This document shows positions 9,813-17,054 of a DNA stretch of 64,000 nucleotides, one piece after another. Every line of letters begins with the position of its first letter. Within the stretch, counting starts at the first letter, position 1. A program made the translations under genes and the position numbers. Under the pieces are notes generated by a model. It was not told where the DNA came from. It saw only the letters and a program-made list of their open reading frames with translations, and ran no database searches. The stretch spans positions 124,001-188,000 of the forward strand of contig JBGCEZ010000058.1 of assembly GCA_045106735.1 (NCBI GenBank). The letters are read 5' to 3'. The stretch is from JBGCEZ01 sp045106735. GTDB lineage: Bacteria > Planctomycetota > Phycisphaerae > Phycisphaerales > SM1A02.

Positions 9813-10277
9813 ATGACCGAAGCCTCCGAAACGCCATCGTCCGAGCTGCACCAGGCCCTCCGCGTGGTCATGATGCCGCGCGATACCAATCAGTACGGCA
9901 CCATCTTCGGTGGCGTCATTCTCTCCTACATTGACCAGGCGGCCTTCATTGAGGCCCGTCGGCACGGCAAGCACCGCTGGGTCACCGTCTCGGTCGACAC
10001 GGTTGAATTTCGCCAACCGGTCTGCGTCGGCGACGTGGTCGTCTTCCTGACCGAGCCAGAACGTCTCGGCACCACGTCGGCGCGGGTTCGCATCCGCGTG
10101 GAAGCCGAACGCTACTACTCCGGCGAACGTGTGCACGTCACCGATGCGCTGCTGACGATGGTGGCGGTTGACTCCAAGGGCAACCCGGTGCCATTCCGAA
10201 ACCCGCCCACGGTGACGCCATCGGATCTCGAACTCCGCGTCTCCGGCGTCGATGCCCCCGGCGGATCGCCGGCGTGA
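9813..10277 (+). CDS. Acyl-CoA thioesterase, hotdog fold (YciA-like)
   Basis: A 154-residue hotdog-fold thioesterase expected to hydrolyse acyl-CoA thioesters in the cytoplasm. The typical opening is present (RVVMMPRDTNQYGTIFGG), followed by VILSYIDQAAFIEA, whose aspartate is the usual catalytic residue, and VSVDTVEFRQPVCVGDVV in the second half. Length is normal for YciA-type enzymes. The ATG at 9813 is the start most consistent with homologues. Its stop codon overlaps the GTG start of purN by 4 bases, so the two are translationally coupled. Chain-length preference cannot be read from the sequence. Confidence 0.9.
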   Translation: MTEASETPSSELHQALRVVMMPRDTNQYGTIFGGVILSYIDQAAFIEARRHGKHRWVTVSVDTVEFRQPVCVGDVVVFLTEPERLGTTSARVRIRVEAERYYSGERVHVTDALLTMVAVDSKGNPVPFRNPPTVTPSDLELRVSGVDAPGGSPA

Positions 10278-10888
10278 CAGCCGCGGCCAATCCATCACGC
10301 CTTCGCATCGCCGCGCTCATCTCCGGCGGCGGTCGCACGGTGCTCAATCTGCTCGACGCGATCGAGGCTGGCACGCTGCCGGTCGACATCGGCGTCGTGA
10401 TCTCTTCGTCGCCGAAGGCCGCGGGCGTTGCCCGGCTCCGCGAACGCGGCTTGACCGTCCACTGTCCGCCGCGGGACGGGCACGATGCGATCAGCGCGAT
10501 CCTCCGCGACTCGCGGATCGACTTGGTCTGCCTCGCCGGCTACCTGCGGCTCTTTCGCGTTGACCCGGCATTCGTCGGCCGCGTGATCAACATCCACCCG
10601 GCATTGCTGCCGGACTTTGGCGGCCGCGGAATGTACGGCAACCACGTCCACGCCGCGGTGCTCGCCGAGGGCCGGAGCGAAACGGGTTGCACGGTTCACG
10701 TCGTGGACGATCGGTACGACCACGGCCCGTCGCTCCTGCAGCGGCGGTGTCCAGTGCGGCCCGATGATGACGTGGCCACGCTCGCCGCCCGGGTGTTCGC
10801 CGAAGAAGCGATTGCGTACCCCGAGGCGATCGGTCAGTTCGCCCGCGGCGCATGGCCGTTGCCGGTGGCCGTCGCGTCGCGCGGCTGA
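10274..10888 (+). CDS. purN: Phosphoribosylglycinamide formyltransferase PurN
   Basis: Transfers a formyl group from 10-formyl-tetrahydrofolate to GAR, the third step of purine synthesis. Visible features are the N-terminal nucleotide-binding strand with ISGGGRTVLNLLDAI, the catalytic block INIHPALLPDFGG holding the conserved Asn and His, and TVHVVDDRYDHGP with the conserved catalytic Asp. At 204 residues the length is normal. The start GTG at 10274 overlaps the thioesterase stop (GTGA), which fixes the start. After GG the loop reads RGMYGNHVHAAVL where most enzymes have GxHTHxxAL, a modest variation. No other purine gene is nearby. Confidence 0.93.
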   Translation: MTAAANPSRLRIAALISGGGRTVLNLLDAIEAGTLPVDIGVVISSSPKAAGVARLRERGLTVHCPPRDGHDAISAILRDSRIDLVCLAGYLRLFRVDPAFVGRVINIHPALLPDFGGRGMYGNHVHAAVLAEGRSETGCTVHVVDDRYDHGPSLLQRRCPVRPDDDVATLAARVFAEEAIAYPEAIGQFARGAWPLPVAVASRG

Positions 10889-10899
10889 CCGGCCGGAAC

Positions 10900-11409
10900 T
10901 CAGCCCATCGGACAGGCGAGGTATTGGCCGAGGCGTAGACAGAGCGAGGCCGGTTCGGAGGCCACGATGGCCGCGTGCACAACGGAGCCCGCCGACGCCG
11001 CCGGCAAGACCTTCGGGAGCGCGGACTGTCCGTCCGCCGCCCAGCCGAGGGCCGTCACCCGCCGCGGGACCAGTGGCCCGTCGGCCGGAGCCAGGACGAC
11101 GATGACCGCGCCGCTGTCGGGCGCCCGCAAGTCCACGTGGGCGTCGGGCGCCGCTGGCCGGGGTCCTCGCCAGTCGAAGGCGTCCCACCAGTCGGGTCGG
11201 GTAAAGCAGAACGCGGCGTACGTCTGCCCGTCCGTGCCCGGCCGATCGACGACCGACACACCGCCGGCCGCTTCGGCCCAAAGACGGACCTGATCGTTGC
11301 GATCGGACTGCGTCGCGTCCATGAAGGCGGTGCGCTGAGCAGCCGACCAGGCATGACCGTGGGCCGACCAGAAGAGATCCGCGAAACTGAAGCTGCAACT
11401 CGATTCCAT
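10900..11409 (-). CDS. Hypothetical protein
   Basis: Not recognised. A 169-residue soluble protein starting at the ATG at 11409 (MESSCSFSFADLFWSAHGH). It has a tryptophan- and phenylalanine-containing N-terminus (FCFTRPDWWDAFDWRG) and a hydrophobic strand pattern such as AVIVVLAPADGPLV, a composition that looks like a folded protein. There is no signal peptide, membrane helix or metal motif. It converges on purN with an 11-base gap and is divergent from the secreted peptidase gene with only about 13 bases between start codons. An in-frame upstream ATG at 11439 would overlap that gene. The overlapping plus-strand frames are less protein-like. Confidence 0.6.
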   Translation of the reverse strand: MESSCSFSFADLFWSAHGHAWSAAQRTAFMDATQSDRNDQVRLWAEAAGGVSVVDRPGTDGQTYAAFCFTRPDWWDAFDWRGPRPAAPDAHVDLRAPDSGAVIVVLAPADGPLVPRRVTALGWAADGQSALPKVLPAASAGSVVHAAIVASEPASLCLRLGQYLACPMG

Positions 11410-11422
11410 GGCCGCGTACTGT

Positions 11423-12967
11423 ATGCCCATGCGAGCCACACAATCCGAATCCGCCCGTTCCCGCCGTCGATCGGTTCATGGTCGGCGATCGCCGCTCGAG
11501 CTCGTCCGATGGGCCGTCCTGGGCTGGGCGGCCGCGGTGGCTCCGACGCTGGCCGCGTCCGCCCACCGTTCGGCCGCGCCGCAAGACCTGAACCTGGTGC
11601 CCGAGTCGGCGGCGAGCGTGCCGGGCGATCTGGCACCGACACTGGCCACCGACCTGGATTCGGACGCGGGTGCTGGATTGGGTGCTGGCTCGGGTTCTGG
11701 ATTGGGGGCTGGCTCGGGTGCTGGCTCGTGCTCTGGCTTGGGTGCTGGCTCGGGTTCCGCCCCGGCTCCGGCTCCGAACGCAACGCCGCCGCTCCGGGTT
11801 CCGCCGATCACTTCGCCGGTCAAGACCCAAGACCCTCGCCGAGATCAACGCCCGAACGCCCCTGGCCCGCGAGACGACCCGGCCGCCGCCGTGGCCGCGG
11901 CGGAAGCTGAACTCGACGCCCGGCTGGCCCGGCGCCTGCCTCGCTGGCACGAGTTGGTGCCGCCGGACCGCTACCGGTACGACGTCGACCGGCAGCGGCG
12001 ATTTGTCTTCGCCTCCACCCTCGATGAATCCTCACACGCGCGATTCCGCCGAGAAGCCGAAGCGATCATCGATCGCACGGCCGCGAGGCTCTTTGGCGGC
12101 GTTCCAGCCGAGCCTGTCCTGGTGGTCGCGTCCGATGGCCAACGCGATGCCCGGGCCCTGATCGGCCCCGGCGCGCATGTGGGCGGCAAGTACGTCCACG
12201 TCGACCGGATCCTCGCCGTTCGCGAAATCGGCGTCAGCCTGCGGCACGAACTCGTCCACGCGATGCACTTTGGCCACATGGAGCGCATGAAGATGCGCAC
12301 TGCGCACGCGTTCTGGATTCAAGAGGGCCTCGCCGCGCTGTACGAGACCGTGGCCCCGGATGGCACGATCGAATCGTCCGACCGAGACCACATCGTCCAT
12401 CGCCGAGCTCGCGGCCGGCGCGAAGCGATCGAACGTTTGGCCACCGGCGACGGGCGGTCGTTCATGGCCGATGCCCGCCGCAACTACGCCATCGCCCGCG
12501 GATTCGTGCGATGGCTTGACACGCGCGGACAACTCGATCGCTGGTACGCCGAACTCGGCGACGGCTCAGCGGATCCGTCGGGGCTCGACACGGCCGCCCG
12601 GGTCTTGGGCGTGGAACGAGAAGATCTGGCCGCCGAGTTTCGTGCGTGGGCGCGAGAAGCCGCCCCGGACCCGGTGACCACCGAACGCGGTGGCCCGTGG
12701 CTGGGCATCGGATCGGTCAACGCCGCAGATCCGGATGCGGTCCGAGTCGCCGGGATCGTCCGCCGTGGCCCGGCGGCGGCGGCCGGCCTGCGAAACGGAG
12801 ACGAAATCTTGGAACTTGACGGCCGAGTGGTCCCCACCGAGGCCGAACTTGACCGACTCGTGAACCGGCGAAAACCCGGCGACTCGGTCCAACTGGTGGT
12901 GCGGCGGCGCGGCGAGAGGCTCGAACTCGCGTTGACCCTCGGGCGATTCTCGCCACCGGGCGGCTGA
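11423..12967 (+). CDS. Secreted HExxH metallopeptidase-like protein with C-terminal PDZ domain
   Basis: About 514 residues. A basic N-terminus and hydrophobic stretch (LVRWAVLGWAAAVAPTLAAS) form a signal peptide. Residues of about 75-115 are a low-complexity Gly/Ala/Ser linker (GAGSGSGLGAGSG). The central domain has a zinc-binding HELVHAMHFGH followed by WIQEGLAALYE, giving HExxH with a downstream Glu as in gluzincin (peptidase MA-like) enzymes. The C-terminus is a PDZ domain: GPWLGIG, AGIVRRGPAAAAGLRNGDEI and VQLVVRRRGERLELAL. The predicted role is an extracytoplasmic, substrate-tethering peptidase. The start could be the ATG at 11423 or 11429; neither has a clear ribosome site. The Gly/Ser linker is encoded by a near-perfect DNA repeat at about 11673-11760. 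Confidence 0.8.
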   Translation: MPMRATQSESARSRRRSVHGRRSPLELVRWAVLGWAAAVAPTLAASAHRSAAPQDLNLVPESAASVPGDLAPTLATDLDSDAGAGLGAGSGSGLGAGSGAGSCSGLGAGSGSAPAPAPNATPPLRVPPITSPVKTQDPRRDQRPNAPGPRDDPAAAVAAAEAELDARLARRLPRWHELVPPDRYRYDVDRQRRFVFASTLDESSHARFRREAEAIIDRTAARLFGGVPAEPVLVVASDGQRDARALIGPGAHVGGKYVHVDRILAVREIGVSLRHELVHAMHFGHMERMKMRTAHAFWIQEGLAALYETVAPDGTIESSDRDHIVHRRARGRREAIERLATGDGRSFMADARRNYAIARGFVRWLDTRGQLDRWYAELGDGSADPSGLDTAARVLGVEREDLAAEFRAWAREAAPDPVTTERGGPWLGIGSVNAADPDAVRVAGIVRRGPAAAAGLRNGDEILELDGRVVPTEAELDRLVNRRKPGDSVQLVVRRRGERLELALTLGRFSPPGG

Positions 12968-13003
12968 TCCTGCGCGGCGGTGAATTCAGTGTCCTTCGGT
13001 GAA

Positions 13004-13032
13004 TGGACGCTTGCTGGCCACGCCCGTACACT
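13004..13032 (+). promoter_or_regulatory. Possible sigma-70-like promoter for the DUF502 gene
   Basis: TGGACG (13004-13009) and TACACT (13027-13032) are separated by 17 bases, each matching 4 of 6 consensus positions. They lie about 75 bases before the DUF502 start in the only intergenic space there. A TACACT hexamer recurs upstream of rpoZ and ispD. Confidence 0.3.
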
Positions 13033-13105
13033 TGGGATGGAGAGGCTGGCCCGATCCGGCGGGCGTCACAGCATGACGCGGTGACCCGGGCCCGGACAAC
13101 TGCGC

Positions 13106-14212
13106 ATGAGCGATCAATCAGCTCGGACGTTTACTGGCGACTTCAAGCGCTTCTTCCTGCGCGGTCTCGTCGTCTTGCTTCCGTCCGTCCTCACCCTCTG
13201 GATCGTCGTCAAGGCGTACCAGTTCGTCGATAACTCGGTGGCCCAGCCGATCAACCGGTCCATTCGCCTGGCGATGGTCAAGGGATCGTTTGTCTACGAG
13301 CCGCTGCGAGAACGCTTCGATCCCAGCGGCGACGCGGTTCGGAGTGAACTCTTCAATCGCATCCAGCGCGGCGAAGTCGACAACGCGTCGATGATCACGT
13401 CGCGCGAAATGATGCAATCGGTCATCGGTGGCGACGAATCCGTCGGCGCGCTGATCCGGATGAACCCGAGTCTGCCGGACCGACTGGTCTCCGTCGAAGA
13501 GCAGATTCGGCTTCGGTTGCGGCGCGAAAACATCAGCCAATGGTGGCAGGACCACTGGTACCTCGACTTCTTCGGGTTGCTGGTCGCGGTGATCGCCGTG
13601 TACTTCGCCGGCCGCCTCCTCGGCGGATTCTTCGGCCGGCAGATGTACAAGCGTATCGAGGCGCTCATCACCCAATTGCCGATCTTCAAGCAGGTGTATC
13701 CGTCGGTGAAGCAGATCGTCGACTTCCTGTTTGGCGACGAACAGCCGATCAAATTCAACCGCGTGGTCACGTGCGAGTACCCCCGCAAGGGAATCTGGTC
13801 GGTGGGTTTTCTGACCGGCGATTCGCTTCGCAACATCGAGAACGCGGCGGACGACCAGATGGTCACCGTCTTCATCCCGTCCTCGCCCACGCCGTTTACC
13901 GGATACACGATCAGCGTCCCGAAGCGAGAAACCCGCGAACTTCCGTTGACCGTTGACGAGGCGATCCGATTCGCGGTCAGCGGCGGCGTGCTCGTGCCGA
14001 ACCACCAGGTGCCGACCCGCTCGCTCGACCCAGCCAACGTTCCGGACGGCGTCCGCGAGCTCAACGATCTGAAGCCCGCGGCCCTCGATCCGGCCGACGA
14101 GCTGGCCGACGAATTGGGCGACGAAAAGGCCAACGGCTCGGCGATCGGGCCAGCCGATCCCATCGACCCCCAGGTTCCCGGCCGTCCGACTGGATCGCCG
14201 GATCCAGTCTGA
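13106..14212 (+). CDS. DUF502 family membrane protein
   Basis: Matches the DUF502 family of conserved inner-membrane proteins of unknown function. A first helix lies near residues 15-40 (FLRGLVVLLPSVLTLWIVVK) and a second near 152-175 (FFGLLVAVIAVYFAGRLLG). The family core follows: LPIFKQVYPSVKQIVDFL, VVTCEYPRKGIWSVGFLTG, FIPSSPTPFTGYTISVPKRE and an EAIRFAVSGGV stretch. Two features exceed the usual protein: about 100 extra residues between the helices, and an acidic, proline-rich C-terminal tail of about 60 residues. The ATG at 13106 is the start. The hpf gene begins 53 bases later, so the gene may lead the hpf-ptsN-ptsH unit. Confidence 0.85.
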   Translation: MSDQSARTFTGDFKRFFLRGLVVLLPSVLTLWIVVKAYQFVDNSVAQPINRSIRLAMVKGSFVYEPLRERFDPSGDAVRSELFNRIQRGEVDNASMITSREMMQSVIGGDESVGALIRMNPSLPDRLVSVEEQIRLRLRRENISQWWQDHWYLDFFGLLVAVIAVYFAGRLLGGFFGRQMYKRIEALITQLPIFKQVYPSVKQIVDFLFGDEQPIKFNRVVTCEYPRKGIWSVGFLTGDSLRNIENAADDQMVTVFIPSSPTPFTGYTISVPKRETRELPLTVDEAIRFAVSGGVLVPNHQVPTRSLDPANVPDGVRELNDLKPAALDPADELADELGDEKANGSAIGPADPIDPQVPGRPTGSPDPV

Positions 14213-14252
14213 CCGACGAAGAAGTTTCTCCGACTTCCCCGCCCTACCCTCC

Positions 14253-14258
14253 AGGAGG
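14253..14258 (+). promoter_or_regulatory. Ribosome binding site AGGAGG that fixes the TTG start of hpf
   Basis: AGGAGG lies 7 bases before the TTG at 14266. This is the strongest Shine-Dalgarno match I saw in the window, and it supports the unusual TTG start over any later ATG. Confidence 0.8.
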
Positions 14259-14265
14259 CCCGCAC

Positions 14266-14589
14266 TTGCAGATCCAATGCACCGGACGGAATCTCTCACT
14301 CACCGAGGCAAACGAGGCGTACGCCATCCGCAAGCTTGAGAAACTTCCGCGATACTTCGATCGGATCCAACGGATCGAGATGATCGCGGAGAAGGTCAAG
14401 GTCGGGTACAAGTGCGAGACGATTGTCGACGTCGAGCACCATGACCCCTTCGTGGCGACCTGCGAGGATCCCGACCTTTACGCCGCCATCGACATGGTGA
14501 CGGACCGTGCCACCCGTCAGCTCAAGGATCACAAGAGCCGGTTGCGCGACCACAAGCACACCGCTCCGACCAGTGGAAGAGACGCATGA
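14266..14589 (+). CDS. hpf: Ribosome hibernation promoting factor, short form
   Basis: A 107-residue HPF/RaiA-family protein that binds the ribosome decoding region and inactivates or dimerises ribosomes in slow growth. The opening IQCTGRNLSLTEANEAYAIR and the YFDRIQRIEMIAEKVKVGYK stretch fit the fold, as does DLYAAIDMVTDRATRQLKDH near the end. It has the short-form length and lacks the C-terminal dimerisation domain of long HPF. The TTG start is set by AGGAGG. It overlaps ptsN by 4 bases (ATGA). The order hpf-ptsN-HPr is the same as in the rpoN operons of other bacteria, although rpoN is not here. Confidence 0.92.
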   Translation: MQIQCTGRNLSLTEANEAYAIRKLEKLPRYFDRIQRIEMIAEKVKVGYKCETIVDVEHHDPFVATCEDPDLYAAIDMVTDRATRQLKDHKSRLRDHKHTAPTSGRDA

Positions 14590-15062
14590 AGCTTCAGGAA
14601 ATCGTCGTCGAAGACGCGATCATCACCGGACTCTCCTCGACCTCGCGCGACGCCGCGATTGAGGAAGTCGTCGACCGACTCGTTGAGATTGGTTCCGTCA
14701 GCCCAGAGCTGCGGGACGAGTTCCTCGCCGAGATCATCAAGCGCGAAGACCGCGGCTCGACCGGGTTCGGACACGGTGTGGCCGTTCCGCACGTCAAGCA
14801 TGCGGCCATCAGCCGCATGATCGTCGCGGTCGCCACGAGTTCAGACGGCGTTGAGTTCAACGCGCTGGACAAGCAGCCGGTCTACTCGATCTTCTTGCTG
14901 CTCTCCCCGGCCGACAAGCCCGAAGATCACCTGGACGCCATGGAGGCGATCTTCGGGAACTTGAGCCAAGAGACGTTCCGACGATTCCTGCGGCAGGCCC
15001 GGCACAAAGCCGATGTGGTCACGCTGCTCGAAGAAGCGGACGCTGGGGCCTCGGCCCGCTGA
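14586..15062 (+). CDS. ptsN: Nitrogen PTS enzyme IIA (PtsN, EIIA-Ntr)
   Basis: A 158-residue EIIA domain of the fructose/mannitol type, normally the last phosphate acceptor of the nitrogen PTS and a regulator, not a sugar permease. The active-site block is clear: GSTGFGHGVAVPHVKH with phospho-acceptor His near residue 69. The C-terminal part FLLLSPADKPEDHLDAMEAI is typical. No EIIB or EIIC gene is nearby, which supports a regulatory role. The ATG overlaps the hpf stop by 4 bases, and an HPr gene follows after 80 bases. Confidence 0.93.
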   Translation: MKLQEIVVEDAIITGLSSTSRDAAIEEVVDRLVEIGSVSPELRDEFLAEIIKREDRGSTGFGHGVAVPHVKHAAISRMIVAVATSSDGVEFNALDKQPVYSIFLLLSPADKPEDHLDAMEAIFGNLSQETFRRFLRQARHKADVVTLLEEADAGASAR

Positions 15063-15142
15063 GTCGCGAGCGACGCCACGAGGCGTCCCGCAACGTCTCT
15101 GCTTCGTCTTGTCTCCCCCGACCTCCTTGGAGCCGCGCGATC

Positions 15143-15424
15143 GTGCCGTCCACCGCCACCGCCTGCGTCACCATCAAGAACCACCTCGGGCTGCATGCAC
15201 GCCCCGCGATGCTGTTCGTTGAGCAAGCGACCGGCTACACCTCGGACGTGCGCGTGCGCCGGACGGATCAGAACGAAGCGGTCGACGGCAAGTCGATCAT
15301 GCAGTTGCTGATTCTGGCCGCGACCAAGGACACGGAGATTGAGATCACGGCGACCGGGGACGACGCGGAGGACACCCTCCAGGCCCTGATCGAATTGGTC
15401 GACGGCCACTTCCACGAGGAGTAG
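15143..15424 (+). CDS. ptsH: HPr family phosphocarrier (NPr/HPr)
   Basis: A 93-residue HPr. NHLGLHARPAMLFVEQA carries the phospho-acceptor His at about residue 18, and DGKSIMQLLILAATKDTEI contains the conserved serine region that HPr kinase uses in some bacteria. The start is GTG at 15143 with GGAG about 10 bases upstream. It should receive phosphate from enzyme I, which is not in the window, and pass it to the EIIA encoded just before it. The gene converges on gpsA, whose stop lies 27 bases away. Confidence 0.93.
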   Translation: MPSTATACVTIKNHLGLHARPAMLFVEQATGYTSDVRVRRTDQNEAVDGKSIMQLLILAATKDTEIEITATGDDAEDTLQALIELVDGHFHEE

Positions 15425-15451
15425 GCCGGCGGGCCGCGGCCGATTCGCCGC

Positions 15452-16474
15452 TCAGCCGATGCGTTCGGCCTTGGGACTTCGTCCCATGAGTTCGCGGATC
15501 GCCTCGTCGGGTGTCCGCCCCTCAAACAGAATGCTCCGCACGGCCATGACGATGGGCATGTCGACGCTGGCGCGCTCGGCCAGCTCGGCGATGGCCCGCG
15601 TGGTTGGCACGCCTTCGACCACGGACACCGTCGACTCCAGGATGGCGTCGAGCGACTCACCGCGGCCGATTCGCTCGCCGCAGGTTCGGTTGCGTCCGTG
15701 CGGACTGAAGCACGTGGTGGCCAAGTCCCCGACCCCGGCGACGCCAAAGAACGTTTCCACCCGGGCTCCGTGTGCGGTGCCGAGCCGGGCGATCTCGGCC
15801 AGCCCGCGGGCCAGCAAAGCGCTCTTGGCGTTGTCGCCGGCTTCGAGCCCATCGACGATGCCGGCGGCCAGGGCGATGACGTTCTTGGCCGCCCCGGCGA
15901 GCTCGGTGCCGACCAAGTCGTCATGCCGGTAGACGCGGAGCCACGGCGCGCCGAAGGCGACCTGCACCGCCCGGGCGAGCGACTCGTCATCCGAGGCAGC
16001 GACCATCGTGGCCGGTTGGCGCCGGGCAAGTTCGGCGGCGATCGTCGGCCCGGACAGTGAGCAGGCGACAAGCGGCCGGCCCACGGCGTCTTCCATGACC
16101 TCGGTCGGACGCAGCAGCGTGCCGACCTCGATGCCCTTGGACACGCAGACGACCGGGAGGTTCGCGGCGGCCGCGGCCACGAGTTCCGGGCGACTCCAGA
16201 CGTCGCGGACGAACTGCGTCGGGATGGCGTTGAGGATTCCGCCCGCCCCGGCGAGGGCAGCGGCCAGATCGTGGGTCACCTCGACGGCGTCATCGAGCCG
16301 GAACCCGGCAAGCCGGTGGGGCGCGGTCCGCGTCTCGGCCAGCGAGGGGCCGCCCGAAACGCCGGGGCACCAGATCCGGACCGGCGTGCCCGCGGCGGCC
16401 AGGGCGTCGGACATGACCAGGCCGAACTGCCCGTCCCCAAGAATCGTCACCGGTCCGAACGTCTGATCGGGCAT
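15452..16474 (-). CDS. gpsA: NAD(P)-dependent glycerol-3-phosphate dehydrogenase GpsA
   Basis: Makes sn-glycerol-3-phosphate from dihydroxyacetone phosphate for phospholipid synthesis. The dinucleotide-binding motif is ILGDGQFGLVMSDALAAAG (residues 11-29), a GxGxxG with Asp as the second residue. VVCVSKGIE, CSLSGPTIAAELARRQPAT, VGTELAGAAKNVIALAAG with the catalytic Lys, and GVAGVGDLATTCFSPHGRNR are all family blocks. 340 residues is normal length. I chose the ATG at 16474, which has AGGAG upstream; the open frame extends further but the upstream part is low-complexity proline and glycine. Confidence 0.93.
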   Translation of the reverse strand: MPDQTFGPVTILGDGQFGLVMSDALAAAGTPVRIWCPGVSGGPSLAETRTAPHRLAGFRLDDAVEVTHDLAAALAGAGGILNAIPTQFVRDVWSRPELVAAAAANLPVVCVSKGIEVGTLLRPTEVMEDAVGRPLVACSLSGPTIAAELARRQPATMVAASDDESLARAVQVAFGAPWLRVYRHDDLVGTELAGAAKNVIALAAGIVDGLEAGDNAKSALLARGLAEIARLGTAHGARVETFFGVAGVGDLATTCFSPHGRNRTCGERIGRGESLDAILESTVSVVEGVPTTRAIAELAERASVDMPIVMAVRSILFEGRTPDEAIRELMGRSPKAERIG

Positions 16475-17054
16475 GTCGGGGGCTCCTGGGGTCGTGCCGG
16501 CGGCCGGGGGCGGCTCGGCGGGTGGGCCGCTCGGGCGGGTGGGCCGCACGGGCGAAGTGGCGGGATGACGGGGCGAGGAGGCGGGTGGGTGCGGGTGCGG
16601 GCGAGCGGACCGGTGCGGGCGGGTGCGGGTGCGGGTGGGCGAGCGGACGGGTGCGGGCGGGTGCGGGCGGACGGACGGACGACGGACGACGGGCGGACGA
16701 CGAGCGGACGGTCAACGGCGGACCGGCAGGCGACGAGCACCTCCCCGCACCCCCTCGGCGGGCCGAGGCCGCCCGACCGGGATGATGATACGGGACCGTT
16801 TCCGACCGAATAGGCCAGGAATCCGCCCTCGGCGTCCCATGATGCCGGTTCTTGCGCGAACATGGGGCCCGGGCCCGGCGTATCCTTCGCACGGCGTCCT
16901 GCTTGACCGCCGTCCGTCCGCGCGCCCGCCGCCCCGTCTTCATCGACGGATGCCGTGGGTCACGTCTTTCGCCGGATGCCCAACGATGCTCTCGGTCCGC
17001 CCGGGAGATGCCCGCTTCCGCTCCTTTCGCTCCCTTCCACGGAGTCCGCCGCGC
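16475..17054. other. Divergent intergenic region with G-rich repeats
   Basis: A 580-base gap between the starts of gpsA and the P-type ATPase. It must hold both promoters. The left half is a strand-asymmetric G-rich tract (see the repeat entry). The right half (16790-17050) is of ordinary composition, with a GGAG about 10 bases before the ATPase start. I found no convincing gene or RNA in it. Confidence 0.5.
16520..16745. repeat. G-rich degenerate tandem repeat
   Basis: The plus strand is a degenerate array of short units such as GCGGGT, GGCGGGTG, GCGAGCGGAC and GACGGACG. Many closely spaced GGG runs make G-quadruplex formation on the plus strand possible. The array is non-coding by position. 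Confidence 0.6.

Noticed and set aside
8199..10298. Minus-strand open frame of 699 codons opposite the HEAT-like and thioesterase genes.
   Set aside because: Arg/Ser/Ala-rich without folds; the thioesterase and coupled purN on the plus strand are certain.
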